Origin: Sulfuritalea sp. | Lineage (GTDB): Bacteria > Pseudomonadota > Gammaproteobacteria > Burkholderiales > Rhodocyclaceae | Assembly: GCA_016716965.1 (NCBI GenBank) | Contig: JADJUP010000053.1 | Location: forward strand, 62,001-126,000 | Length of the DNA stretch: 64,000 nt | Direction: 5' to 3' | Shown: one piece after another, positions 1 through 12,300 of the stretch | Layout of the letters: every line of letters begins with the position of its first letter | Position numbering within the stretch: the first letter of the stretch is position 1 | Notes under the pieces: generated by a model | Database searches by the model: none | The model's input: only the letters and a program-made list of their open reading frames with translations | What the model was told of the DNA's origin: nothing | Made by a program: the position numbers and the translations under genes

Positions 1-3000
1 GATGGCGTCACCGAAACTGCCAAGATTTGTCGCCAGGGATGCAACGATGGCCTCGGTTGAATGTTCGTAGGTCACGCTGTCGTTGCCCGCCGAGCCACCG
101 TCAAACCTGTTGCCGAGTGGATTGGCGTCGCCTTCAAGCTTGTCGTTGTTGACTGAGCCCGTCAAGTTGCGAATGCCGGAATATGTGTCTCCTACAGCTT
201 CAGGGCCGGTATTGGCCGATGCATCACCGAGATAAGCATAGACGGCTCCACCAGCAGCATTGGCATATGTAACAGTATCGTTGCCACCACCGCCGATGAA
301 CGCGTTGGCGCTTGCGTTGCCCGTAAGCACATCGTCGCCGGTTCCGCCATGCAGGTTCTCCAGCGTCGCATCGAGGACATCCGTCCCTTCGCCGGTCGCC
401 AATCCCGTGCGTAGCGACGCGGTGATTGCGGCAGACACGCCTTCCCACGAGGCGGTGTCCGAGCCGGAACCGCCGATCAGGGTATCGTTGCCGCTACCAC
501 CTCGCAGGATGTCATTGCCGGCACCGCCATCGATGCGGTTGTCCTTGTCGTTGCCCGTGAGCGTATCGTTGTAGTCGCTGCCGGTCAGGTACTCGACTGA
601 GTAATCGATCGTGTCGGTTCCCTCCCCCGTCGAACTGCCCGGATTGCCGGCATCCAGCGCCAGGGTCACCACGACATCGCCGCCAGCCGCGGCGAAGCTC
701 AGCGTATCGGTGCCGTCGTCACCCAGCAGCAGGTCGTCGCCGCCTCCGCCTGCTAGGGTATCGTCGCCCGATCCGCCCTCGATGCGATTATCGTTGCCGT
801 CGCCTGTCAGGTGGTCTGCAAACTCCGACCCGACCAGAGAGCGAAAGCCGAACAGTTGGTCGTCCTGCGCATCGCCGCCGATATTGCCCGAGGCCGCGTT
901 CAGGATCACCGTCACTCCCGACGGCGAATGCGCATAGGTCACGGTGTCGCCGGCGCTGCCCGCGTCGATCGCGTCGACGCCGCCGATCAGCGTGTCGGCG
1001 CCACCGCCACCTTCCAGCGTGTCGTTGCCGTCGCCACCGACCAGCCGATTAGTGCCGACCCAGAATGCCGAGGCATCCTCGCCAGTCAGCACGTCGTCGC
1101 CAGCGCCACCGATGATGTTTTCAAAACCCGTCAGAATGTCGGTTCCGTAGTCGAGCCCACCGTTCGACGTGCTGACCACGGTATTGAAGATCAGTTTCAG
1201 CGTCACGGCGTTGGTCGCCGTGGCATAGGAGACCGTATCGATTCCGGAGCCGCCGTCGAGCGTGTCGTCGCCGCCCTGTCCAGCCAGAATGTCGTCGCCG
1301 ACATCGCCATATATTTCATTGCCGTCGATGTCGCCGGTCAGGCTGTCGTTGTGTGCCGACCCGCGCAAGACAGCGAAGCCGGACAGCACGTCACCCTCGG
1401 CATCTCCGCCTGTGTTTCCCGTGGCTGCGTTTATCGTCACGGATACCGCGGCGCCGGACAATGCGTAGGTCACGGTGTTGATGCCGGTACCGCCGCTCAG
1501 GGTATCGGCGCCTCCCGCGCCCTGCAAAGCGTCGTCGCCGGCACCGCCCTCGATCAGGTTGGCAATACCGTCACCGCTCAGGGTATCGTCACCCAGGCCG
1601 CCCACCAGATTGCGGATCAACTGATAACTGTCGAAATCGCCACCACCATCGGCTGTGGTGCCGCCGCCGAAGCTCGCCAGCGACGCCGTCACCGGGGTTC
1701 CCGCACCGGCGTAAGCGTAGCTGACCGTATCGATGCCGCCGCCGCCCACCAGCGTATCGTTGCCCAGCGCACCTTCGAGGGTGTCGTTGCCCAACCCGCC
1801 GTCGAGCCGGTTCGGGCCATCGTCGCCGCGCAGGGTATCGTCGTGGCTGCCGCCGGTCAGGTTTTCGATCCCGATGTAGGCGTCTCCGGCAGCGTCGCCC
1901 AGCGTACCGCTACCACTTGCCAGCGAAGCTGCGATCGCGGCCCCGGCATGGGTGTAGGTGACGGTATCGACGCCGGCGCCGCCTGCAAGCACATTGGCGC
2001 CGGACGATCCCTCCAGCGTGTCGTCATGGCCGGAGCCGGTAAGGTTCTCGATGTCGGCGTCGAGCACGTCACTGCCCTGCCCCGATGCCAGCAGGGTATG
2101 AAGCGAAGCATTGATCGCCGCGCCTGATCCGGCCCAGGACGCCGTATCGGTCCCCGCGCCGCCGCTCAGTGTGTCGTTGCCAAGCCCCCCCGCCAGGAGA
2201 TCGTCGCCGCCATCGCCATTGACGAGGTCGTCGCCGTCGCCGCCGGCCAGCGTGTCGTTGCCCGACCCGCCCGCCAGGGAGTTCGCCAAATCGTTTCCGC
2301 TTAGTGCGTCGTTGCCGTCGCCACCGATGAGATTTTCCACGGTGTAGTCAAAGCTGTCATTGCCATCGCCCGTGGCCAGACCGGTACCGAGCGTATCGGC
2401 GGCCATGGTCACCACAAGATCGGTCGCCGTTCCGGAGAAACTGAGCGTGTCGTTGCCGTCGCCGCCACTGAAACTGTCGTTGCCAGCACCGCCGACAAAC
2501 ATGTCGGCACCCGCTCCGCCTATGAGGGTATCGCTGCCACCGGCGCCCGAAAGGAGATCGTCGCCACTGCCGCCAATCAAAAGATTGTCCGCGCCGTCTC
2601 CGGCAAGCTGATCGTTGCCATTACCGCCGGTAAGGTTCTCGATCGCGACATAGGTATCGGTGGCGGCGCCCTGGGTACCAAAACCGCCAGCAAGCGAGGC
2701 CGTTACCGCGACGGCGGTGTTCGCATAGGTGACGGTATCGACGCCGCCACCGCCGTCGAAGGCATTGCTTCCCGCATCGCCTTCCAGAGTGTCATCGTGG
2801 GCCGAGCCGCGCAGGTTCTGGATCGAAACGTAGACATCGCCAATTGCAGCGGCGCCGCTATTTCTTGCCGCCGGGTCCATGAGCGACACGACAACCCCGG
2901 CAGCGGCATGTTCATAGCTTGCGGTATTGCTGCCGGCGCCTCCATCGAGGGTATCGGCGCCGGCCTGCCCTTCGAGCACATCGTCACCAGCGCCCCCAAC

Positions 3001-3330
3001 CAGATAGTTTGCCGCCACGTCGCCGATCAGTGTGTCGTCGAAGTCGGACCCTACGAGGTTTTCCACGCTGGAGAAGGTATCGCCTGCCGCGTCGCCGGTC
3101 TGGAACGCCGCGTACGTCGCATCAAGTGACACGAAAACACCGACCGGGCTAGCATGGTAAGTCCCAGTGTCGATACCCGTGCCACCGATCAGACTGTCGG
3201 CACCGGCGCCACCATCGAGCGTATCGTTGCCCATGCCGCCGTCGAGCGTGTCGTCACCCGAACCGCCATCGACGACGTCAGCGCCGACGCCGGCGAGGAT
3301 GCTGTCGTTGCCTCCGGCACCGTCGATCTC
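1..3330 (-). repeat. RTX calcium-binding nonapeptide repeat region of the adhesin
   Basis: Reading the minus strand in the adhesin frame gives many GGxGxDxLxGG-type nonapeptides (for example GGAGNDTLSGG near 2.1-2.2 kb). They are separated by recurring spacers of the form DTVSYA..GxAxAxSLA..GDAxGDxYxxIENLxGS. This is the hemolysin-type calcium-binding array typical of the C-terminal part of type I secreted proteins. It folds as a parallel beta-roll when Ca2+ is bound outside the cell. Confidence 0.88.
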
Positions 3331-6300
3331 GTAACCGATGGCACGGGCCGGCAGGATATGGACCGCGCCACTGGGCGTAAATACCGAGAAGTCGGCCTCG
3401 GTCGTCGCTTCGCGGTAACCGAAGCTGATGAATTCGCCGGCGACCGTGGTCAATCCCTGTTTCACCGAGAGCAGCATGGTGAAATCGGTCGGCGTCACGG
3501 CGCTTCCATCTGCGGCGACATCGTAGGTGAGCAGCAGGCTGGTTCCGGCAAAACCGACGGCCGTCACCGGCGTCACCGTCCAGTTGCCGGCGCTTGGATT
3601 GCCGACCACGACATCCGCGCCCTGCGCAGAGATCGCGAAGCCCGCCGGCAAGGTACCGAATCCCAGCGCCAGCGTGAGGCTGGACACGCTCGACAGGTTC
3701 TGGATTTCGATGCGCAGCGACTTCGTGTTTGTGGTCCCGGTAGCGTAGCGCGCGACGGGCCCCAGCACATTGTCGGCGGCGGTGCCGGTAATCACCTGGC
3801 GGTGCGCCTGATAAACGGGCTCATGCGCCAGTGCCGGATCATCGGCTCCGGTGACTGTCAGGTAAGAGCCAATCGGATTCGCCTTTTCGCCAGTCGCGCC
3901 GTTCGACGCCGCGAGATCGAGCTTGAACGCGGAATCGACGTACACCTTGCTCGTGACCGTACCACTCTCGGACGCCGGCACTTCGCCGACACCATGGATG
4001 GTGACGGTCACGATCTGGCTGGTGCCGTCAAGGCTTGCCACGCTGAAGCTGTCGGTCAGCGAAACGCCGAAATCCAGGGCCTGTATCGCGGCCTGCGCAT
4101 TGTTGGCGGTATAAGTCCAGTTGCCGGATGTGTCGACCGCGAACAGGCCATACCCGTTACTGCCTGCGGTCCCGGCCTGCGCCACAAAACTCGATTGACC
4201 GCTGTCGACATCGACGACACTCAGTGTGCCAGCGGTCGAAATGAATCCGCCAGAAACCGCGATGTCCTCGACCACCATTCCCACCGCCGTGCCGCCGATC
4301 ACGGCGGCGTCGTTGGTGCCGTCGATGGTGATGCTGATGGTCTGGCTGGTGCCGTCGATGCTGGCGACGCTGAAGCTGTCGGTGAGCGTGTCGCCGGCGT
4401 TGAGCGCCTGCACGGCAGCGTTCCCGTTGTCCAGCGCGTAGCTCCAGTTGCCGCCGGCGTCGATGGTGTAGTGGCCGTAGCCGTTGGCCGCAAGAGTCGG
4501 CGCTGACACCACGGCAAAGCTGTCGTCGGCGTTGTCCACATCGGCGGCGGTGAGCGTGCCGCTGGCCGTCGGCGTGTTGGCCGTGCCGTTGGCGACGCCG
4601 CCGGCTTCGATGACGTTGCCGCTGACCGTGCCGCCGATCACGGCGGCGTCGTTGGTGCCGAGGATGTTGATGGTGACGGTGGTCGTGGTGCCGTCGACGG
4701 CGGCGACGCTGAAGCTGTCGGTGTAGGTCGTGCCGGCGACGAATTCGTCGTGTGCGCTGCTGGCGGTGTAGCTCCAGGCGCCGGCGGCATCGATGCTGAA
4801 GCTGCCGTGGGTACCGGCCGTGCCGGCCTGGGCGACGAAGTTCGCCGGATTGTCGACGTCGCTGATGCCGAGGCTGCCGCTGGTGCTTAGAACGGCATTG
4901 GTTTCGGCAAGGCCGACGGTGTCGGCGGTGAGCACGGCGGCGTCGTTACGGCCGTCGATGGTGATGCTGATGGTCTGGCTGGTGCCGTCGATGCTGGCGA
5001 CGCTGAAGCTGTCGGTGAGCGTGTCGCCGGCGTTGAGTGCCTGGACGGCGACGTGGCCGTTGTCCAGCGCGTAGCTCCAGTTGCCAACGGCGTCGATGGT
5101 GTAGTGGCCGTAGCCGTTGGCCGCAAGAGTCGGCGCTGACACCACGGCAAAGCTGTCGTCGGCGTTGTCCACATCGGCGGCGGTGAGCGTGCCGCTGGCG
5201 GTCGGCGTGTTGGTCGTGCCGTTGGCGACGCCGCCGGCTTCGATGACGTTGCCGCTGACGGTGCCGCCGATCACGGCGGCGTCGTTGGTGCCGAGGATGT
5301 TGATGGTGACGGTGGTCGTGGTGCCGTCGACGGCGGCGACGCTGAACGTGTCGGTGTAGGTCGTGCCGGCGACGAATTCGTCGTGTGCGCTGCTGGCGGT
5401 GTAGCTCCAGGCACCGGCGGCATCGATGCTGAAGCTGCCGTGGGTACCGGCCGTGCCGGCCTGGGCGACGAAGTTCGCCGGGTTGTCGACGTCGCTGATG
5501 CCGAGGCTGCCGCTGGTGCTTAGAACGGCATTGGTTTCGGTGAGGCCGACGGTGTCGGCGGTGAGCACGGCGGCGTCGTTGCTGCCAGCGATGCTGATGC
5601 TGATGGTCTGGCTGGTGCCGTCGATGCTGGTGACGCTGAAGCTGTCGGTGAGCGTGTCGCCGGCGTTGAGCGCCTGGACGGCGACGTGGCCGTTGTCCAG
5701 CGCGTAGCTCCAGTTGCCAACGGCGTCGATGGTGTAGTGGCCGTAGCCGTTGGCCGCAAGAGTCGGCGCTGACACCACGGCAAAGCTGTCGTCGGCGTTG
5801 TCCACATCGGCGGCGGTGAGCGTGCCGCTGGCGGTCGGCGTGTTGGTCGTGCCGTTGGCGACGCCGCCGGCTTCGATGACGTTGCCGCTGACGGTGCCGC
5901 CGATCACGGCGGCGTCGTTGGTGCCGAGGATGTTGATGGTGACGGTGCTCGTGGTGCCGTCGACGGCGGCGACGGCGAAGGTGTCGGTGTAGGTCGTGCC
6001 GGCGACGAATTCGTCGTGCGCGCTACCGGCGGTGTAGCTCCAGGCGCCGGCGGCATCGATGCTGAAGCTGCCGTAGGTGCCGGCCGTGCCGGCCTGGGCG
6101 ACGAAGTTCGCCGGGTTGTCGACGTCGCTGATGCCGAGGTTGCCGCTGGTGCTTAGAACGGCATTGGTTTCGGCAAGGCCGACGGTGTCGGCGGTGAGCA
6201 CGGCGGCGTCGTTACGGCCGTCGATGGTGATGCTGATGGTCTGGCTGGTGCCGTCGATGCTGGTGACGCTGAAGCTGTCGGTGAGCGTGTCGCCGGCGTT

Positions 6301-9300
6301 GAGCGCCTGCACGGCCGCGTTCCCGTTGTCCAGCGCGTAGCTCCAGTTGCCAACGGCGTCGATGGTGTAGTGGCCGTAGCCGTTGGCCGCAAGAGTCGGC
6401 GCTGACACCACGGCAAAGCTGTCGTCGGCGTTGTCCACATCGGCGGCGGTGAGCGTGCCGCTGGCGGTCGGCGTGTTGGTCGTGCCGTTGGCGACGCCGC
6501 CGGCTTCGATGACGTTGCCGCTGACGGTGCCGCCGATCACGGCGGCGTCGTTGGTGCCCGTCAGCGTGACCACGACGGCCTGGCTTGCCGTGCCGCCCTG
6601 GCCGTCATCGAGGGTAACGTCGTAGGTCTGCGTCAGCACCTGTCCACCCGCGAGTGCGTCGAGCACCGAGTCGTCCACATCGAAAGTCCAGCCGACGGAA
6701 TCGGCGCCCTGATCGACGGCAGCGAGCGCGAAACTGCCGAGATAGCCACCCGCGGCCGGAACAAAGGACACGGCGTGCAGGTTGTCGAGGATATCGACGT
6801 CGCTGTAGGTGATTGTGCCGCCGAGGCCGTGGGTCACGGCATTTTCGTCGGGAGCGCCGTCGGCGCGTTCGGTCACTGCGACGGCCGGCGCCGCAGATGA
6901 AATGAGGGGGGCATCGTTCGTGCCGGTAATGCTGATCGTGACCGTTTGGCTGAACGTGCCATCGACGCTGTTCACGGTGAACACGTCGTTTACCACCTCA
7001 CCCGCGGCCAGCGCCTGGATCGCTGCCTGGCCATTGGCGGCAACATAGGTCCAGGCATTGCTGCCGTCCACCACGAAGCTGCCGTAAGTTCCTGCCGTAG
7101 TCTGCGCGACAAAAGCCGACTCCCCGGCATCGACATCGACAATGCTCAGCGAACTGCCGGCCGTCAGGTTTCCGGCAGATACCCCGACATCTTCCGTAAG
7201 CGCGGCAGTGAATACGCCGGAAACCACCGGCACGTCATTGGCGCCGGCGATCACGATGGTCAGGTCGGCAGAATCGAAGTCGCCGAAGGCGTCGGTCAGC
7301 ACATAGGTAAACAGTTCGCTCAATTGTTGTCCGGCAGGAAGCGCCTGGACGAACGGGTTGCTGTTGTCCACCAGGTACTTGTAGCTGCCATCGGCGCCGA
7401 TGGTCAGTGTGCCGTAGCTGCCATTGATCGCTGTGCCGTCCGCCCGCGTGGTACCCGGCGCCACCGGCGTCAGCGCGCCACCACCCGCCTCCGAGCCGGT
7501 CCGGATGTCGGTCACGGTGGCCGACGACGACGGGGCGTCGTTGCTGGTGACCATGAACGGATCCGCTGCTGGCAACGGAGGAATAATCGTCCCGGGATCG
7601 ATCCCAACCGTGCCGTTGCTCACACCGCCGGCTTCGGCGGCATTTACGACGTCATCGAAGGCGAATGGGCTGACAGTCAGCAGGTCATTGCTGCCGCGTA
7701 TCGTGATCACCAGGTCGGCGGTGTCGCTCGCTCCATCCAAATCGGTGACGACATAGCTGAAGGTTTCGGTGAGCGTCTGGCCGTTGTCCAGCGCATTGAC
7801 CACGGGATTGGCGTCATCGATGTCGTAGACATAGGTGCCGTTGGCCCCGAGTGTCAGGCTGCCGTAGCTGCCCGTGACCACCGTGCCATTGGCGCTCGTC
7901 GTTCCGACGGCGACGGCATCACCGGCAACTGCGGTGACCGACAGCGTCTCGCCATTGGCCGCGGAATCGGGATCGGCATCATTGCCGAGTACATTGCCGA
8001 CCGCGTTGCTGCCGCCCGGATTCGCCAGGCCGGACTCGAACGCCGAGCCGGCGTCGTCGGCGCCAACCGGGGCGTCATTGCGGCCGTCGATGGTAATGGT
8101 CAATTCGGCGTCGGCGGTCAGGCCGCCGACGTCGCTTACCGTATAGGTAAAGGTCTCACTCAAGGTCTGGCCGGTGCTGCGCAGGGCCTGCACGAAGGCA
8201 TTCGCCTCGTCGACCACGTAGCTGTAATCGCCGTCGGCATCAAGCGTCAAACTGCCGTAACGGCCGGAAAGAGCAGCGCCTACCGAGCCATTGACGGTGC
8301 CATGAAGGTCAGACTCGGCACCGGTACGAATGGCGGATACGCTGCGCGCCTCCCCGGCCACATCGACATCCGTGTCGTTCGTCAGGACATTTCCGCTGGC
8401 ATTACTGCCCGCTGAAAGATTCGATGTACCACCCGCCTCGACTGCCGCGCCGGTATCGTCAATGCCGACCGGCGCATCATTGGCGCCGGAAAGCGTGATC
8501 GACAGCGTGTTGGTGCCGGTACCGCCAGCCGCGTCGGTGACCGTGTAGGAAAACACATCCGTCAGTGTTTGCGCGCTGTCGCGCAGGGCCTGTACGGAAG
8601 CGGCCGAGTTATCCACCACATAGCTGAAATTGCCCGACGCATCGATGGTCAATTGACCATAGAGGCCATTCGTCGGCGCGCCGACAGTCCCGGCCGCTAC
8701 GCCGCTGACTCCGGTCACCGACAGGACATCACCCAGATCGACATCGGTGTCGTTGGCAAGGACATTGCCGATAGGATCGCTGCCGGCAACTGCGTTGGCA
8801 TTGCCGCCGGCTTCGACGGCGTTCGCGCTGTCGGCTGTCACCGTGGGAAGGTCGTTGCTGCCGGTGATGGTGACGGTGACGGTCTGCATGGCAGTTCCGT
8901 CGGCACTGGTGGCCGTGAAGCTGTCGCTGAGCGTGGCACCGGCGGCGAGTTGCTGGATCGCGGCTTGCGCGTTGGCGGCGCTGTAGGTCCAGTTGCCCCC
9001 GGCGTCGATGCTGAAGCTGCCGTAGCCGTGGCTGCCGGCGACGCCGGCCTGGGCGAGGAAGCTGGATTGTCCGCTGTCGATGTCGACCACGGTGAGCGTG
9101 CCGCCGGTGACGAGGTTGCCGCCGACGACCGCCGTGTCTTCGGTGACGCCGCCCGTGGCGACACCGCCGATGACGGGGATGTCGTTGGTGCCGGTGATGG
9201 TGACGGTGACGATCTGGCTGGCGCTGCCGTCGGCACTGACGGCGGTGAAGCTGTCGGTGAGCGTGGCACCGGCGGCGAGTTGCTGGATCGCGGCCTGGGC

Positions 9301-12300
9301 GTTGCCGGCGCTGTAGCTCCAGTTGCCGGCGGCGTCCAGCGTGAACGTGCCGTGCCCGTTGCTGCCGGCGGTGCCGGCTTGTACCAGGAAGGCGGCTTCG
9401 CCATTGTCGACGTCGGCCACGGTCAGGGTGCCGCTGGTGGTGAGGTTGCCGCCGACGACGCCCTGATCTTCGGTGACGCCGCCACTGACGGTGCCACCGA
9501 GGACGGCGAGGTCGTTCGTGCCGGTGATGGTGACGGTGACGGTCTGCGTGGCAGTTCCGTCGGCACTGGTGGCCGTGAAGCTGTCGCTGAGCGTGGCACC
9601 GGCGGCGAGTTGCTGGATCGCGGCTTGCGCGTTGGCGGCGCTGTAGGTCCAGTTGCCCCCGGCGTCGATGCTGAAGCTGCCGTAGCCGTGGCTGCCGGCG
9701 ACGCCGGCCTGGGCGAGGAAGCTGGATTGTCCGCTGTCGATGTCGACCACGGTGAGCGTGCCGCCGGTGACGAGGTTGCCGCCGACAACCGCCGTGTCTT
9801 CGGTGACGCCACCGCTGACGACACCGCCGATGACGGGGATGTCGTTGGTACCGGTGATGGTGACGGTGACGATCTGGCTGGCGCTGCCGTCGGCACTGAC
9901 GGCGGTGAAGCTGTCGGTGAGCGTGGCACCGGCGGCGAGTTGCTGGATCGCGGCCTGGGCGTTGCCGGCGCTGTAGCTCCAGTTGCCGGCGGCGTCCAGC
10001 GTGAACGTGCCGTGCCCGTTGCTGCCGGCGGTGCCGGCTTGTACCAGGAAGGCGGCTTCGCCATTGTCGACGTCGGCCACGGTCAGGGTGCCGCTGGTGG
10101 TGAGGTTGCCGCCGACGACGCCCTGATCTTCGGTGACGCCGCCACTGACGGTGCCACCGAGGACGGCGAGGTCGTTCGTGCCGGTGATGGTGACGGTGAC
10201 GGTCTGCTGGCAGTTCCGTCGGCACTGGTGGCCGTGAAGCTGTCGCTGAGCGTGGCACCGGCGGCGAGTTGCTGGATCGCGGCTTGCGCGTTGGCGGCGC
10301 TGTAGGTCCAGTTGCCCCCGGCGTCGATGCTGAAGCTGCCGTAGCCGTGGCTGCCGGCGACGCCGGCCTGGGCGAGGAAGCTGGATTGTCCGCTGTCGAT
10401 GTCGACCACGGTGAGCGTGCCGCCGGTGACGAGGTTGCCGCCGACGACGGCGGTGTCTTCGGTGACGCCACCGCTGACGACACCGCCGATGACGGGGATG
10501 TCGTTGGTGCCGGTGATGGTGACGGTGACGATCTGGCTGGCGCTGCCGTCGGCGCTGACGGCGGTGAAGCTGTCGGTGAGCGTGGCACCGGCGGCGAGTT
10601 GCTGGATCGCGGCCTGGGCGTTGCCGGCGCTGTAGCTCCAGTTGCCGGCGGCGTCCAGCGTGAACGTGCCGTGCCCGTTGCTGCCGGCGGTGCCGGCTTG
10701 TACCAGGAAGGCGGCTTCGCCATTGTCGACGTCGGCCACGGTCAGGGTGCCGCTGGTGGTGAGGTTGCCCAGCACCACGCCGCTGTCTTCGGTGACGTCG
10801 CCTACGACGGTGCCGCCAATGACGGCGAGGTCGTTCGTGCCGGTGAGGGTGACGGTGACGGTCTGCGTGGCAGTTCCGTCGGCACTGGTGGCCGTGAAGC
10901 TGTCGCTGAGCGTGGCACCGGCGGCGAGTTGCTGGATCGCGGCTTGCGCGTTGGCGGCGCTGTAGGTCCAGTTGCCGGCCGTGTCCACGGCAAAGCTGCC
11001 ATAGCCGTGGCTGCCGGCGACGCCGGCCTGGGCGAGGAAGCTGGATTGTCCGCTGTCGGTGTCGACCACCGTGAGCGTGCCGCCGGTGACGAGGTTGCCG
11101 CCGACGACCGCCGTGTCTTCGGTGACGCCGCCGCTGGCGACGCCGCCGATCACCGGCACGTCGTTGGTGCCGGTGATGGTGACGGTGACGATCTGGCTGG
11201 CGCTGCCGTCGGCGCTGACGGCGGTGAAGCTGTCGGTGAGCGTGGCACCGGCGGCGAGTTGCTGGATCGCGGCCTGGGCGTTGCCGGCGCTGTAGCTCCA
11301 GTTGCCGGCGGCGTCCAGCGTGAACGTGCCGTGCCCGTTGCTGCCGGCGGTGCCGGCTTGTACCAGGAAGGCGGCTTCGCCATTGTCGACGTCGGCCACG
11401 GTCAGGGTGCCGCTGGTGGTGAGGTTGCCGCCGACGACGCCCTGATCTTCGGTGACGCCGCCACTGACGGTGCCACCAAGGACGGCGAGGTCGTTGCTGC
11501 CGGTGATCGTGACGGTGACGGTCTGGCTGGCGCTGCCATCGGCACTGGTGGCGGTGAAGCTGTCGGTCAGCGTGGCGCCGGCGGCGAGTTGCTGGATCGC
11601 GGCTTGCGCGTTGGCGGCGCTGTAGGTCCAGTTGCCCCCGGCGTCGATGCTGAAGCTGCCGTAGCCGTGGCTGCCGGCGACGCCGGCCTGGGCGAGGAAG
11701 CTGGATTGTCCGCTGTCGATGTCGACCACGGTGAGCGTGCCGCCGGTGACGAGGTTGCCGCCGACGACCGCCGTGTCTTCGGTGACGCCACCGCTGACGG
11801 CGCCGCCGATGACGGGGATGTCGTTGCTGCCGGTGATGGTGACGGTGACGATCTGGCTGGCGCTGCCGTCGGCGCTGACGGCGGTGAAGCTGTCGGTGAG
11901 CGTGGCACCGGCGGCGAGTTGCTGGATCGCGGCCTGGGCGTTGCCGGCGCTGTAGCTCCAGTTGCCAGCGGCGTCCAGCGTGAACGTGCCGTGCCCGTTG
12001 CTGCCGGCGGTGCCGGCTTGTACCAGGAAGGCGGCTTCGCCGTTGTCGACGTCGGCCACGGTCAGGGTGCCGCTGGTGGTGAGGTTGCCCAGCACCACGC
12101 CGCTGTCTTCGGTGACGTCGCCTACGACGGTGCCGCCGAGGACGGCGAGGTCGTTGCTGCCGGTGAGGGTTATGGCAAGCGTCGCGGTATCGACCTCACC
12201 CAATGCGTCGGTAACGGCATAGGTGAACACCTCGATGACCTGCTGTCCTGCTCCGAGCGCTCCCACCAGCGAACTTCCATTGTCCACCGCATACGAGTAC

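Noticed and set aside
10546..10572. GTCGGCGCTGACGGCGGTG in the 660-bp adhesin units as further motif copies
   Set aside because: Matches the first half of the 21-bp motif but lacks ACGGC at the fixed distance, so it is not counted.
8729..10723. 664-codon minus-strand frame rich in Arg/His across the adhesin
   Set aside because: Out-of-frame reading of the same repeats around the one-base deletion; low-complexity RHRHHH composition.
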